From Ramlibacter terrae (GTDB lineage: Bacteria > Pseudomonadota > Gammaproteobacteria > Burkholderiales > Burkholderiaceae_C): DNA of 64,000 nt. Where the stretch lies: assembly GCA_013127575.1 (NCBI GenBank), contig CP053418.1, positions 3,038,001-3,102,000 of the forward strand, read 5' to 3'. The translations under genes and the position numbers were made by a program. Numbering within the stretch: the stretch's first letter is position 1; each line of letters starts with the position of its first letter. Positions 39,347 to 50,175 of this stretch are shown here, piece after piece. Below the pieces are notes generated by a model that had not been told where the DNA came from, did no database searches, and saw only the letters and a program-made list of their open reading frames with translations.

Positions 39347-41509
39347 GGCTTGGCGACAGCCTGGCGGATCTGCTCCAGCACGTCCTTCGCGCTGGCCGGG
39401 ATCGGCGTGCCGGGACCGTAGATGCCCTTGACGCCCGCGTTGTAGAGGAACTCGTAATCCTGCTGCGGGATCACCCCGCCCACGAACACGATGATGTCGT
39501 CGGCGCCCTGCTTCTCCAGCTCCGCGATGATCGCCGGCACCAGCGTCTTGTGGCCGGCCGCGAGCGTGCTGATGCCCACCGCATGCACGTCGTTCTCGAT
39601 CGCCTGGCGCGCGCACTCTTCCGGCGTCTGGAACAGCGGGCCCATGTCGACGTCGAAGCCGAGGTCGGCATACGCCGTCGCCACGACCTTGGCGCCGCGA
39701 TCGTGGCCGTCTGGCCCAGCTTGGCGACCATCACGCGCGGACGGCGGCCCTGCTCCTCGGCGAATTGCGCGATCTCGGATTTCAACTTGTCCCAGCCCTC
39801 GGCCGAGTCGTAGGCGGCTGCATACACACCGGTCACCTTTTGCGTATCGGCGCGGTGGCGCCCGAACACCTGCTCCAGCGCATCGCTGACCTCGCCCACC
39901 GTGGCCCGCAGGCGGACGGCCCGGATGGTGAGGTCCAGCAGGTTGCCCGTGCCCTCGCGCGCGGCGGTGGTCAGCGCTTCCAGCGCCGCCTTCACCTTGC
40001 CGGCGTCACGCGTCGCGCGGATCTTCTGCAGGCGCGCGATCTGCTGCTCGCGCACCATCACATTGTCCACCTCGCGGATCTCCATCGGGTCCTGCTCGGC
40101 CAGCTTGTACTTGTTGACGCCGACGATCACGTCGCGGCCCGAGTCGATGCGCGCCTGCTTCTCCGCCGCCGCCGCCTCGATCTTGAGCTTGGCCCAGCCC
40201 GAGTCGACGGCGCGCGTCATCCCGCCCATCGCCTCGACCTCTTCGATGATCTTCCAGGCGGCATCGGCCATGTCCTCGGGTCAGCTTCTCCATCAGGTAG
40301 CTGCCGGCCCACGGGTCGATCACGGCGGGGATGTGCGTCTCTTCCCGGATGATCAGCTGCGTGTTGCGGGCGATGCGGGCGCTGAATTCCGTCGGCAGCG
40401 CGATGGCTTCGTCGAAGCTGTTGGTGTGCAGCGATTGCGTGCCGCCGAACACCGCGGCCATCGCCTCGATCGTGGTGCGCACCACGTTGTTGTACGGGTC
40501 CTGCTCGGTGAGCGACCAGCCCGAGGTCTGGCAGTGCGTGCGCAGCATCAGGCTCTTGGGGTTCTTCGCGCCCACGTCCTGCATGATCCGGCACCACAGC
40601 AGCCGCGCGGCGCGCATCTTGGCGATCTCCGGGTAGAAGTTCATGCCGATCGCCCAGAAGAACGACAGGCGCGGCGCGAACGCGTCGACGTCGAGGCCCT
40701 TGGCCATCGCGGTCTTGACGTACTCCTTGCCGTCGGCCAGCGTGAAGGCGAGCTCCAGCGCTGGTTGGCGCCGGCTTCCTGCATGTGGTAGCCGGAGATC
40801 GAGATCGAGTTGAACTTCGGCATCTTCTGCGCCGTGTACGCGATGATGTCGCCCACGATCCGCATCGAAGGCTCGGGCGGGTAGATGTAGGTGTTGCGGA
40901 CCATGAACTCCTTGAGGATGTCGTTCTGGATGGTCCCCGAGAGCTGATCCTGCGCCACGCCCTGTTCTTCCGCCGCCACCACGTAGCCCGCGAGCACCGG
41001 CAGCACCGCGCCGTTCATGGTCATGGAGACGGACACCTTGTCGAGCGGGATGCCGTCGAACAGGATCTTCATGTCTTCCACGGAGTCGACGGCCACGCCG
41101 GCCTTGCCGACGTCGCCGACCACGCGCGGATGGTCGCTGTCGTAGCCGCGGTGCGTCGCAGGTCGAAGGCGACGCTCACGCCCTGCCCGCCGCCTGCCAG
41201 GCCCTTGCGGTAGAACGCGTTGGATTCCTCCGCCGTGGAGAAGCCCGCGTACTGGCGGATGGTCCACGGGCGCGCCGCATACATCGTGGCCTGCGGCCCG
41301 CGCACGAAAGGCGCGAAGCCGGGCAGCGTGTCGGCGTAAGGCAGCCCCTGCACGTCCTGCGCCGTGTACAGGGGCTTCACGGTAATGCCGTCCGGCGTCA
41401 CCCAGTCCAGCGCGGCTACGCTGCCGCCGGGGGCGGACTTGGCCGCGGACTGGCGCCATTGGTCCAGCGAGACGGAAGGGAAAGCGGGTCGGTTCGAGTC
41501 CTGGCTCAT
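39343..41509 (-). CDS. Methylmalonyl-CoA mutase
   Basis: Adenosylcobalamin enzyme converting (R)-methylmalonyl-CoA to succinyl-CoA, single-chain form of ~722 residues. The substrate barrel shows [75 protein letters not shown] and [24 protein letters not shown]. The C-terminal B12 domain has the cobalt-ligand motif DGHDRG (DxHxxG), then [16 protein letters not shown]. Start ATG 41509 has AGGA seven bases upstream. Shifts near 41157, 40764, 40273 and 39711, all on CCWGG. First gene of the leftward propionate operon; divergent from a GntR gene. Confidence 0.95.
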
Positions 41510-41589
41510 GGCATGTTCCTGTGGCGCGGCGGATCTTACATCATTCATAATTATTGATAAAGAACGCAGTTCCTCCTAGAATCCGCCGC
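41510..41589. promoter_or_regulatory. Divergent promoter region, mutase operon / GntR regulator
   Basis: Eighty bases between divergent starts, with an A+T-rich core (ATCATTCATAATTATTGATAA, about 41540-41560) around the palindrome ATAATTAT. A GntR-family regulator gene divergent from the operon it controls is common, so the operator should be here. No standard consensus could be fixed by eye. Confidence 0.45.
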
Positions 41590-42228
41590 ATGTCCGCCCT
41601 CTCGCTCGCTCCCCGCGCCCTCTACGAAGAGGTGGCGGAGCTGCTGCGCCAGCGCATCTTCCAGAGGCAGCTCGAACCGGGCAGCTGGATCGACGAGATG
41701 AAGCTGGCCGAGGAGTACGGCATCAGCCGCACGCCGCTGCGCGAGGCGCTCAAGGTGCTGGCAGCCGAAGGCCTCGTCACGATGAAGGTGCGGCGCGGCG
41801 CCTACGTCACCGAAGTGTCGGAGCAGGACTGGCCGAGGTGTACCACCTCCTTGCGCTGCTGGAAAGCGATGCCGCCGCCGTGGTGGCGCAGCGCGCCAGC
41901 GACGCCGAGCTGAAGGACCTGAAGAAGTTGCACGCGCAACTGGAAGCCGCGCAAGGCGACCGCGAGAAGTTCTTCGCGCTCAACGAACGCTTCCACATGC
42001 ATGCGGCTGCTCGACTTGGCCGGCAACCGCTGGCGCAACCAGATGGTGGCCGACCTGCGCAAGGTGATGAAGCTGAACCGGCACAACTCGCTGCTCAAGT
42101 CGGGCCGCCTCGAGGAATCGCTGCAGGAACACCGCGCCGTGATGGAGGCGCTGCTGCGGCGCGACGCCGCCGCCGCCATGCAGCGCATGCAGGCCCACTT
42201 CCGCAACGGCACGGAAGCAGCGGCCTAA
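41590..42228 (+). CDS. GntR/FadR-family transcriptional regulator
   Basis: About 213 residues. Winged-helix domain at residues ~8-75 (LLRQRIFQRQLEPGSWIDEMKLAEEYGISRTPLREALKVLAAEGLVTMKVRRGAYVTEVS) and a C-terminal all-helical FCD effector domain (LLALLESDAAAVVAQRASD, EHRAVMEALLRRDAAAAMQRMQAHF). Shift near 41831 on CCTGG; a second near 42000 (HMRLLDLAGNRW) is not clearly on such a site. Divergent from the methylmalonyl-CoA mutase operon, so a propionate or branched-chain acid regulator is likely. Its stop overlaps the convergent IclR gene stop by four bases. Confidence 0.88.
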
Positions 42229-43001
42229 CCGAGCCCGGCTTCGCTCTCGATGGCGTGCCGCGTCTCCACCGCGCGCGGCCCGACGAAGTCCAGCAGCAGG
42301 TCGCGCGTGAGCAGGTAGGCCGGGCCGCCGACGCTCACGCCATAGAACTCTCCGCGGGGGCCGCGCAGGCTGAAGCCCACCGCGTGGATCTCGGGGTGCC
42401 ACTCGCCGAACGAACTGCAGAAGCCCAGTTCGGCGTACTCCTCCATGGCGGCCTGCAGGCGGGCCTGCACCTGCGGCCACTCGGCGCCGCTGGCTGTTCG
42501 GATCGCGTCCAGCAACTCGGTGCGTTGTTCCGCCGGCAGTGACGCGCAGTAGGCGCGGCCCACGGCCGACGTGGCGATCGCCATGCGCGAACCCACGTCC
42601 ATGCGCGAGACGATCAACGCGGAGCGCGGGCGCAGCGTGTCGATCAGCAGGATGTCGAGTCCGTCGCGCACGCCGAGATGCACGTTAGCGCCGGCCGCTT
42701 CGGCCAGTTCGGCGAGGTGCTGGCGCGCCTCCCGGCGGAAGTCGTAGCTGCGCAGAAAGGCGTTGCCGAGATGCAGCGTCGCCGGCCCGAGCGCGAAGCG
42801 TTCGTCGGCGGACAGGCGCAGGAAGCCGGCCGCCTGCAGCGTGGCGGTCAGCCGCGAGACGGTGGCCTTCGGGATGCCGGCACGTTCCGCGAGGTCGCGG
42901 TTCGACAACGGCACGTTCGCGTCCGCCAGTACGCGCAGCAGGGCCAGCCCGCGCGCCGGGGCGCTGACTTCATCACGTGCGGCCGGTTCACTGCCGAGCA
43001 A
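42225..43001 (-). CDS. IclR-family transcriptional regulator
   Basis: 258 residues, intact. Helix-turn-helix at the N-terminus (GLALLRVLADANVPLSNRDLAERAGIPKATVSRLTATLQAAGFL), then the IclR ligand domain with LIVSRMDVGSRMAIATSAVGRAYCASLP and GFCSSFGEWHPEIHAVGFSLRGP. The start is uncertain: the frame opens at a TTG at 43001, and a start a few codons later is possible. Divergent from a Bug-type binding protein, with two GGAAC-type palindromes between them, so it probably controls that transporter/dioxygenase pair. Confidence 0.9.
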   Translation of the reverse strand: MLGSEPAARDEVSAPARGLALLRVLADANVPLSNRDLAERAGIPKATVSRLTATLQAAGFLRLSADERFALGPATLHLGNAFLRSYDFRREARQHLAELAEAAGANVHLGVRDGLDILLIDTLRPRSALIVSRMDVGSRMAIATSAVGRAYCASLPAEQRTELLDAIRTASGAEWPQVQARLQAAMEEYAELGFCSSFGEWHPEIHAVGFSLRGPRGEFYGVSVGGPAYLLTRDLLLDFVGPRAVETRHAIESEAGLG

Positions 43002-43021
43002 GCAATACCCCTTCGAGTCAC

Positions 43022-43034
43022 GGAACTACATTCC
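43022..43034. promoter_or_regulatory. Candidate IclR operator 1
   Basis: GGAACTACATTCC, an imperfect inverted repeat (GGAA n5 TTCC) in the divergent gap between the IclR gene and the Bug gene, ~42 bases from operator 2, i.e. four helical turns. Confidence 0.55.
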
Positions 43035-43063
43035 ATTCTATTCAGGCGCGCTGCTAACATTCC

Positions 43064-43076
43064 GGAACGCTGTTCC
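43064..43076. promoter_or_regulatory. Candidate IclR operator 2
   Basis: GGAACGCTGTTCC, a perfect GGAAC/GTTCC pair with a three-base centre, just ahead of the Bug-gene ribosome site. IclR-family operators commonly have this GGAA n5 TTCC form. Confidence 0.6.
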
Positions 43077-43098
43077 ATTAAAACACCGGAGACAAACC

Positions 43099-44065
43099 TT
43101 GACCCCTGGTCCGCCTGACCGCCGCCCTGCTGGCCGGCGCCCTTGCCTTCGGCGCAGCCGCCCCGGCCGCCGCCCAGAACTTCCCCACCGGTCCGGTGAA
43201 GATCATCATCCCCTTCCCGCCGGGCGGGCCGACCGACACGGTGGGCCGCATCCTGGCCAAGAACCTGCAGGACACGGGGCCAGACGGTGCTGATCGACTA
43301 CAAGCCGGGCGCCGGCACCGTGATCGGCGCCGACTTCGTCGCCAAGTCGGCGCCCGACGGCCAGACCATCGGCATGGTGAACTCCTCGCTCGCGGTGAAC
43401 CCGACGCTGCGCAAGACGATGCCGTACGACACGCAGAAGGACCTCTCGGGCGTCACGCAGCTGTTCGACATGCAGCTGGCGATCGTCGCGCGCACCGACG
43501 CCCCCTTCAACAACCTGCAGGAACTGATCGCCTACGCGAAGAAGAACCCGGGCAAGCTGAACTACGGCACGCCCGGCGCCGGCAGCACCACCCCACGGGC
43601 GGCGAACTGCTGCAGCGCGAAGCCGGCTTCACGATGCAGCACGTGGGCATGAAGGGCAGCGCGCCCGCCCACACCGAGCTGATGGGCGGCCGCCTCGACC
43701 TGGTGATCGACCCCTTCCTGTCGATCCTGCCGTACGTGAAGGCCGGGCGCATGAAGATGATCGCGACCATGGGCGACCAGAAGGTGGCGGGCCACGACTA
43801 CCCGACGGTGTCGGAAGTGGTGCCGGGCTTCAACGTCGGCGCCCTGCTCGGTTTCGTCGTGCCCTCGGGCACCCCGAAGGCGGTGGTGCAGAAGATCCAG
43901 GCCGACACGGCCAAGGCGCTCGCCGGCCCCGAGATCCAGGCCCGCGCCCGCGAGTACGGCCTCAAGGTCGTCGCCTCGCGCCCGGAACAATTCGACGCCC
44001 TGCTCGCGCGCGAAATGCAGCGCTGGGGCAAGATCGTCACCGAAGCCAAGATCCAGACCGAGTAG
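43099..44065 (+). CDS. Bug-family periplasmic substrate-binding protein (tripartite tricarboxylate transporter)
   Basis: About 322 residues. Signal peptide LTPLVRLTAALLAGALAFGAAAPAAAQ, then the Bug signatures FPTGPVKIIIPFPPGGPTDTVGRILAKNLQ, VLIDYKPGAGTVIGADFVAKSAPDG and LNYGTPGAGSTTHLGGELL. It captures an organic acid for TctAB-type transport; no TctA or TctB gene is in the window, as is usual for the many orphan Bug proteins of this group. TTG start at 43099 with GGAGA seven bases upstream. Shifts near 43105, 43270 and 43590. Ten bases before the dioxygenase gene, so the pair is likely one operon under the divergent IclR protein. Confidence 0.88.
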
Positions 44066-44075
44066 GACCGCCGCC

Positions 44076-44953
44076 ATGAGCCTGCAGATCCAGCCCCTCC
44101 ACCCCGTCTTCGGCGCCGAAGCGAGCGGCATCGACCTGACGAAGCCCCTCGCGGACGCCGACGTGCGCGCCATCAATGCCGCGATGAACGCGCACGCCGT
44201 GCTCGTGTTCCGCGGCCAGCCGCTGACGCCGCAGCAGCAGGTCGACTTCGCCAAGTCGTTCGGCCCGCTCGACATCGGGCTCAAGCGCGTGTTCAAGCGC
44301 AAGGAGCGCCCGGAGGACGAGCGCCTGATCGACATCTCCAACGTCGATGCCGAAGGCAACGTGGCGCGGCGCGACTCGCCCAAGAACCTGTCGAACTTCG
44401 CCAACCAGCTCTGGCACAGCGACAGCTCGTTCATGAACCCGCGCGCGGCCTACTCCATGCTGCATTGCGTGATCAAGCCGAGCTGGGGCGGCAACACCGA
44501 GTTCGCCGACCTGCGCGCGGCCTACGACACGCTCGACGAGCGCACCCGCCGCGACATCCGGGGACTGATGGCGGAGCACTTCGCGCTGCACACCCGCATC
44601 CTGCTGGGCGACGACGCGTACACCGACGAACAGAAGAAGGAAATCCCGCCGGCCGTCTGGCCGCTCGCGGACACGCACCCCGGCTCCGGCCGGAAGGTGC
44701 TGTTCGTCGGCGTCCACGCGCGGCAGATCCGGGCTGGCCCACCGCCGAGAGCCGCATGTTCCTGCAGGACCTGCTGGAACACGCGACGCAGCGCGAGCGC
44801 GTGTACGTGCACGAGTGGCAGGTGGGCGACCCGGTGATCTGGGACAACCGCGCGACCCTGCACCGCGGCCGCCGCTACGACGTCGCCGAACGGCGCGAGC
44901 TGCGCCGCACCACCATCAACGACACGCCGGAAGCAATGCTGCTGGCGGCCTAG
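44076..44953 (+). CDS. TauD/TfdA-family 2-oxoglutarate-dependent dioxygenase
   Basis: Non-haem Fe(II) oxygenase, ~293 residues. N-terminal PLHPVFGAEASGIDLTKPL and VLVFRGQPLTPQQQVDFAKSFGPLD; iron facial triad from HSD in QLWHSDSSF and the distal His in ATLHRGRRYD; the 2-oxoglutarate-binding Arg lies in the same C-terminal segment. One shift near 44732 (CCTGG read as CCGG). Family members attack 2,4-D, taurine, sulfate esters and similar compounds; the substrate is not predictable. Downstream of the Bug protein. Its TAG stop shares two bases with the convergent kinase stop. Confidence 0.9.
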
Positions 44954-46976
44954 GCCTTGGACGCGGGCAGCGCCTGCGCCAGCAGTTCGACCAGCGCCGC
45001 GCAGCGTCCCTGCAGGTCCTGCAGCTCGCCGGCGGGCGCGGCGCGCTCCAGCTCCATGCTGGCCCGGCTCGCCTCGGCGAAGCCGTACATCGCGAGGCTG
45101 CCCGCGAGCTGGTGCGCGGTGGTGCGGATGGTCTCGCGCTCGCCTTGCGCGGCCGCGCCGGCGAGCTTCCGCGCCAACTGCAGCCGCGAGGCCGGGAACT
45201 GCGGCACCAGCGCCACCAATGCGGGCTCGATGGCGGCGGGTTGCCGGACCGGCGCGGGCTGGCGGCCGCGCAGCACCGCCATCACTTCTTCGCGCGACGC
45301 CGGCTTCGACAGGTAGAGGTCGAAGCCGAGGTCGAGGCAGCGCTGCCGCGTCGGGTCGTCGTCGTGCGCCGTGAAGGCGGTCACAGGCTGGGCGGCTCGC
45401 CGCGTTCCGCCTGCAGGGCGCGGATCGCCTGCAGCGCCTCGATACCGCCCATCACCGGCATCTCCACGTCGAGGAAGATCACGTCGGGGCGCGCCTCGCG
45501 CACACACTCCAGCGCCGCGCGGCCGTTCACCGCCGTGCGCACCGACAGCGGCGGGCTCGGCAGCAGGCTCTTGAGCACCACGATGTTGTACTCGTCGTCG
45601 TCCACCAGCAGCACCGACAGCGGCGGCAGCGGCGCTGCCTCGGGCGCGGCGTCGGCGGTGACGGGGATGCCCGCCGGGCTCGTCGCCGGCGCTTCACCGG
45701 ACAGCGGCAGCCGCAGCGTGAGCACGGTCTCGCCGGCGCCCGATGCCATCGTGAGCTGCCCCCGCTGCACCCGCGCCATGAGCTGCGCCGAATACGCGCC
45801 GAGGCCATGGCCCGCCGGCTTGCCGTGGGTGGCGTACTTGGCGAAGAAGCTGTCGCGCACCGGCGCCGGGACCTCGCCGAGGTTGCGGATCGCCAGCATC
45901 ACGTCGTCGCCGCCGCGCAGGGTCACCCGGACGTCGGCGTTCTCGGGCGACGCTTCCAGCGCGTTCTTCAGCAGGTTGGCGATGGTGGAGTAGCAAAGCA
46001 GCTCCTCCGCATGCGCATGCACCGGCTGCGGCGGCAGGTCGAGCACCAGCCGCAGCTTCTTGGAGGCGGCGTGGGCCTGCAGCTCGCGCGCCACGGTCTG
46101 CACCACCGCGCCGAGGTCGACGGCCTGCGGCCGCGGCCGGTAGGTGCCCTCTTCCATGCGGTACAGGTCCAGCGACAGGTTGACCATGCTCAGCACGCGC
46201 AGCGCAGCGCGTTCGACCATGCCCACCAGCTCGTCCTCGCCCGCGTCGAGCGTGCGCCGCGCCCGCAGCAGGCGCGGCACCGAAGCGATGCTCGCCAGCG
46301 GCGTGCGCAGGTCGTGGCGGGCGATGCGTTCGACCTCCTCGCGCATGCGGAACGCCTCGCGCAGCGCGCTGTTCTGCTCTTCGAGCTGGCGCACCAGCGC
46401 GTCGAGCCGCTCGCGCTGCTCCGCCTCCTTGCGCTGCTGCACGTCGGCGATGTACGAGAAGATGTTGCTGAAGATGATCAGCAGGGCCAGCGTGGCGGCC
46501 ACGCGCGCCCACATCCCCGGGTCCAGCCGCAGCCAGGCCATCGGGACGGCGACCGCCAGCAGCGTCAGGTTGTACAGGTTGGCCGTGCGCCGCGGCAGCA
46601 TGAAGTGGAACAGCAGGATGCCCGGGTACACCCACAGGATGCCGATCAGCCCGTTGTTGTACATCGCCGTGGTGAGCCCGAGCAGCGACCCGAAGAAGAT
46701 CGCGCTGGCCGGCACCACCGGGTCGCGGCCGCGGAAGATGGCCCGGGCGTTGAGCACCAGGCAGACGACGAAGGCGCAGCTGACCACGCCGATCAGCACG
46801 CGGTCGTGGAAGAAGTTGTTGACCGCGAACGGGCCGAGCAGCAGCGTGCCGGCGACCGAGAGGCCCGGGAAGATCTTCTGCCGGTGCGCCTCGATGAAGC
46901 TTTCGGTGAACTGGCGGCCGTAGCCCCCGCTGGCCGGTTCGCTGGCGGAAGCAGGCGTGGCCGGGGCGTCGTCCAA
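44950..46976 (-). CDS. Membrane hybrid histidine kinase with receiver and HPt
   Basis: About 676 residues. Six or so membrane helices in residues ~35-185 (VLIGVVSCAFVVCLVLNARAIF, YNNGLIGILWVYPGILLFHFML) without a periplasmic domain, a coiled coil, a HisKA domain with an unusual H-box RIARHDLRTPLASIAS, HATPase (NLLKNALEASPENADV, GHGLGAYSAQLMA), a receiver with VIFLDVEMPVMGG and an HPt with TAHQLAGSLAMYG. TTG start at 46976, well supported by AAGGAGA six bases upstream. One shift near 45386. No cognate regulator is adjacent. Convergent with, and overlapping, the TauD-family gene. Confidence 0.88.
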
Positions 46977-47061
46977 GCGGGTCTCCTTCTCTGCGGTTCA
47001 TTATGGCCGGGCCAGGCGGGGCTAGACTGGCGCGTTAGCCGCAAGACCCGCGAGACTTCCC

Positions 47062-48509
47062 TTGGACACGGACTTCATCACCCCGAAACGGCGGCCGGCC
47101 ACCTGCGCGGGCGCAGGCACGGCGACGGCGGCGTCTTCCTCGGCATTCCCTTCGCCGCGCCGCCCGTGGGACCGCTGCGCTGGCGCCCGCCGCAACCGCC
47201 GCAGCCCCCGAGCGGGGTGCGCGATGCGCTGGCGTTCGCGCCGGACGTGCCGCAGCCGCCGCCGCCCTTCACGCGCGCCCCGCGGCAGGACGAGGACAGC
47301 CTCTACCTCAACGTCTGGACGCCCGCCGTGCGCCCGGAGCGGCCGCTTCCGGTGCTGGTCTGGATCTTCGGCGGCGGCTTCATGGGCGGCAGCGGTTCCG
47401 ATCCCTTCTACGACGGCCGGAAGCTCGCCGGCGAGGGAGCGGTGGTGGTGACGGTCAACTACCGCTGCGGGCTGTTCGGCTTCCTCGCGCATCCGGCGTT
47501 GGGCGCGGAGTCGCCGGACGGCGTGTCGGGCAACTACGGCCTGCTCGACCAGCTGGCCGCGCTGCGCTGGGTCCGCGACCACATCGCGGCCTTCGGCGGC
47601 GACCCCGGCTGCGTGACCGCCTTCGGTTTCTCCGCGGGGTCGGCCTCGATCGCGCTGCTGCTCACGTCACCCCAGGCGCAGGGCCTGTTCCACCGCGCGA
47701 TCCTGCAAAGCCCGGGCGCCGGCCGTCCGCTCGCGACGCTCGCCGAGGCGGAACAGGCCGGGCTGGCGCTCGGCGACGACCTCGCCGCATTGCGTGCGCT
47801 GCCGGCGCAGGACGTGCTGGCGCGGACCGCGCTGCTGTCGCCCAAGGTGCGTTCCCTGACGCGGCCGCGCGTGCTGCGGCCCATCCACGACGGCTGGCTG
47901 CTGCCGCGCGACGAGCGCGAGGCACTGCGCGGAGGCCATGTCCACCCGATGCCCTTGCTGGTGGGCAGCAACGTCGACGAGGGAACGACGCTGACCCCAG
48001 GCGTGGGAGGTGGAAACGCTGGACGCGTACCGCGCCCAGGTCGACGGCAACTTCGCTTCGCATGCGACCGAGGCCGCCGCGCTGTACCCCGTCTCCTTGG
48101 ACCCGCAGGCGCGGCCGGCGGTGGCGGCCATGTTCGCCGACACGCAGTTCCACTACGGCACGCGGCTGCTGGCGCGCGCCATGGCGCCGCGGGAGCCGCG
48201 CACCGGAAGTACGTGTTCACGCGGCGCCGGCCGGGCCAGCCGGATGGCCCGCACCACGGCGCAGAGGTGGCGTACGTGTTCGGCAACCTCGGCGCCGGCG
48301 GGGAGCCGTTCGACGGCGGAGACGAAGCGCTCTCGCGCACGATGCGCAGGGCACGGATCGCGTTCGCGCAGAGCGGCAACCCCGGGTGCCGGAATGGGAA
48401 AGCTACCGGCCCGCCGACGACAACCACGGTGCTGGGCGACCGCGTCGAGGCGGGCAGCGGCTGGCGCGGGCCGCAGCTCGATTTCATCGAACGTTATTAC
48501 GCCGGGTGA
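47062..48509 (+). CDS. Type-B carboxylesterase
   Basis: Alpha/beta-hydrolase of the cholinesterase-like type-B family, ~484 residues. Visible: FLGIPFAAPPVGPLRWRPP, DSLYLNVWTP, VLVWIFGGGFMGGS (oxyanion hole), VSGNYGLLDQLAALRWV and the nucleophile motif GFSAGSA (GxSxG) near residue 190. The C-terminal region with the catalytic His is split by shifts near 47080, 47994, 48207, 48390 and 48425; the ending SGWRGPQLDFIERYYAG fits the family. No signal peptide is clear. TTG start at 47062, short divergent gap from the hybrid kinase. Substrate unknown. Confidence 0.85.
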
Positions 48510-48573
48510 CATGGATTGCGGGTCGAGCCCGCAATGACAAGGCTGTCATCCCGGGCTCGACCCGGGCTCCATG
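48510..48573. repeat. Dispersed intergenic inverted repeat, copy 4
   Basis: ATTGCGGGTCGAGCCCGCAAT, then GTCATCCCGGGCTCGACCCGGG and CCATG. It has the same two-palindrome layout as copy 1 and again separates convergent genes (esterase and acyl-CoA dehydrogenase). Confidence 0.8.
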
Positions 48574-48574
48574 C

Positions 48575-49755
48575 TCAGAACGCCGCGATGCCCGTCTGCG
48601 CGCGGCCGAGGATCAGCGCGTGGATGTCGTGGGTGCCTTCGTAGGTGTTCACGACTTCCGGGTTCACCGGTGGCGCGCCACGCCGAACTCGTCGCTGATG
48701 CCGTTGCCGCCCATCATGTCGCGCGCCAGCCGCGCGATGTCGAGCGCCTTGCCGCAGGAATTGCGCTTCATGATCGAGGTGATCTCCACCGAGGCGGTGC
48801 CATCGTCCTTCATGCGACCCAGGCGCAGGCAGCCTTGCAGGCCCAGCGTGATCTCGGTCTGCATGTCGGCCAGCTTCTTCTGCACCAGCTGGTTGGCCGC
48901 GAGCGGCTTGCCGAACTGCTTGCGGTCCAGCACGTACTGGCGCGCGCGGTGCCAGCAGTCTTCGGCGGCGCCGAGCGCGCCCCAGGCGATGCCGTAGCGC
49001 GCCGAATTCAGGCAGGTGAACGGGCCTTTCAGTCCGCGCACGTCGGGGAACGCGTTCTCTTCGGGACAGAACACTTCGTCCATCACGATCTCGCCGGTAA
49101 TGGAGGCGCGCAGGCCGACCTTGCCCATGATCTTGGGCGCGGACAGGCCCTTCCAGCCCTTCTCCAGCACGAAACCGCGGATCGATCCTTCGTCGTCCTT
49201 GGCCCAGACCACGAACACGTCGGCGACCGGCGAGTTGGTGATCCACATCTTGCTGCCCGAGAGCTTGTAGCCGCCGTCGACCTTCTTGGCGCGCGTGATC
49301 ATGCTGCCGGGGTCGGAGCCGTGGTTCGGTTCGGTCAGGCCGAAGCAGCCGATCCACTCGCCGGTGGCCAGCTTGGGCAGGTACTTCTGCTTCGTCGCTT
49401 CGTTGCCGAACTCGTTGATGGGGACCATCACCAGCGACGACTGCACCGACATCATCGAGCGGTAGCCGGAGTCGATGCGCTCGACCTCGCGCGCCACCAG
49501 CCCGTAGCAGACGTAGTTGAGGCCGGCGCCGCCGTACTGTTCGGGAATCGTCGAGCCGAGCAGGCCCAGCTCGCCCATCTCGCGAAAAATCGCCAGGTCG
49601 GTCTGCTCATTGCGGAAAGCCTCCAGCACGCGTGGCGCCAGGCGTTCCCGGCAGTAGGCGTGCGCGGCATCGCGCACCGCGCGCTCGTCGTCGGTCAGCT
49701 GGGCGTCCAGCAGCAGCGGGTCGTCCCAGTGGAAAGAGGCTTTGGCAGAGGCCAT
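48575..49755 (-). CDS. Glutaryl-CoA dehydrogenase-like acyl-CoA dehydrogenase
   Basis: Flavoprotein of ~394 residues, close to the GcdH branch. Landmarks: [106 protein letters not shown] and the catalytic glutamate in [16 protein letters not shown]. One shift near 48672. Last gene of the CoA-ester aromatic operon, 11 bases after ridA. A GcdH here suggests that the ring-derived intermediate is carried through a glutaryl-CoA-like acid, but this is inference. Confidence 0.92.
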
Positions 49756-49766
49756 GGAAACTCCGT

Positions 49767-50175
49767 TCAGTGCGGCAGGACCGCGGTGGCTTCGATCTCG
49801 ACCTTGGCACGGTCCTCGATCAGGGCTTTCACCTCGACGGCCGTCATGGCGATGTCGTAGTGGCCGATGATCTCGCGGAAGGCGGCGCCCACCTCGCGGG
49901 CGGCGGCCGGTATTCGCGCTTGTCGGTGACGTACAGGTCATCCGGACGATATTGTCGCCGCGGCCGCCGGCGGCCTTCAGCACGTCGGCGACATTCTGCA
50001 GCGCCTGCCGGGCCTGCGCGCCGAAGTCGTCGGTGTGGAAGACCGAATCGGCATCCCAGCCGATCATGCCGGCGATGAAGAGCATCCGGCCCTGCGCGAC
50101 CACGCCGTTGGCGTAGCCCTTGGGGCGCGGCCAGCCTGCGGGCAGCACGGCCTGGTGCGGTTTTTCGGTGGTCAT
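49767..50175 (-). CDS. RidA-family (YjgF/UK114) protein
   Basis: About 136 residues with the RidA trimer fold signatures: [38 protein letters not shown] and [26 protein letters not shown]. The conserved Arg (near the C-terminus, [10 protein letters not shown]) and Glu are present. RidA proteins hydrolyse reactive enamine/imine intermediates. Shifts near 49940 and 49911. Start overlaps the upstream dehydrogenase stop (ATGA). A RidA in this operon argues for a nitrogen-carrying substrate. Confidence 0.9.
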
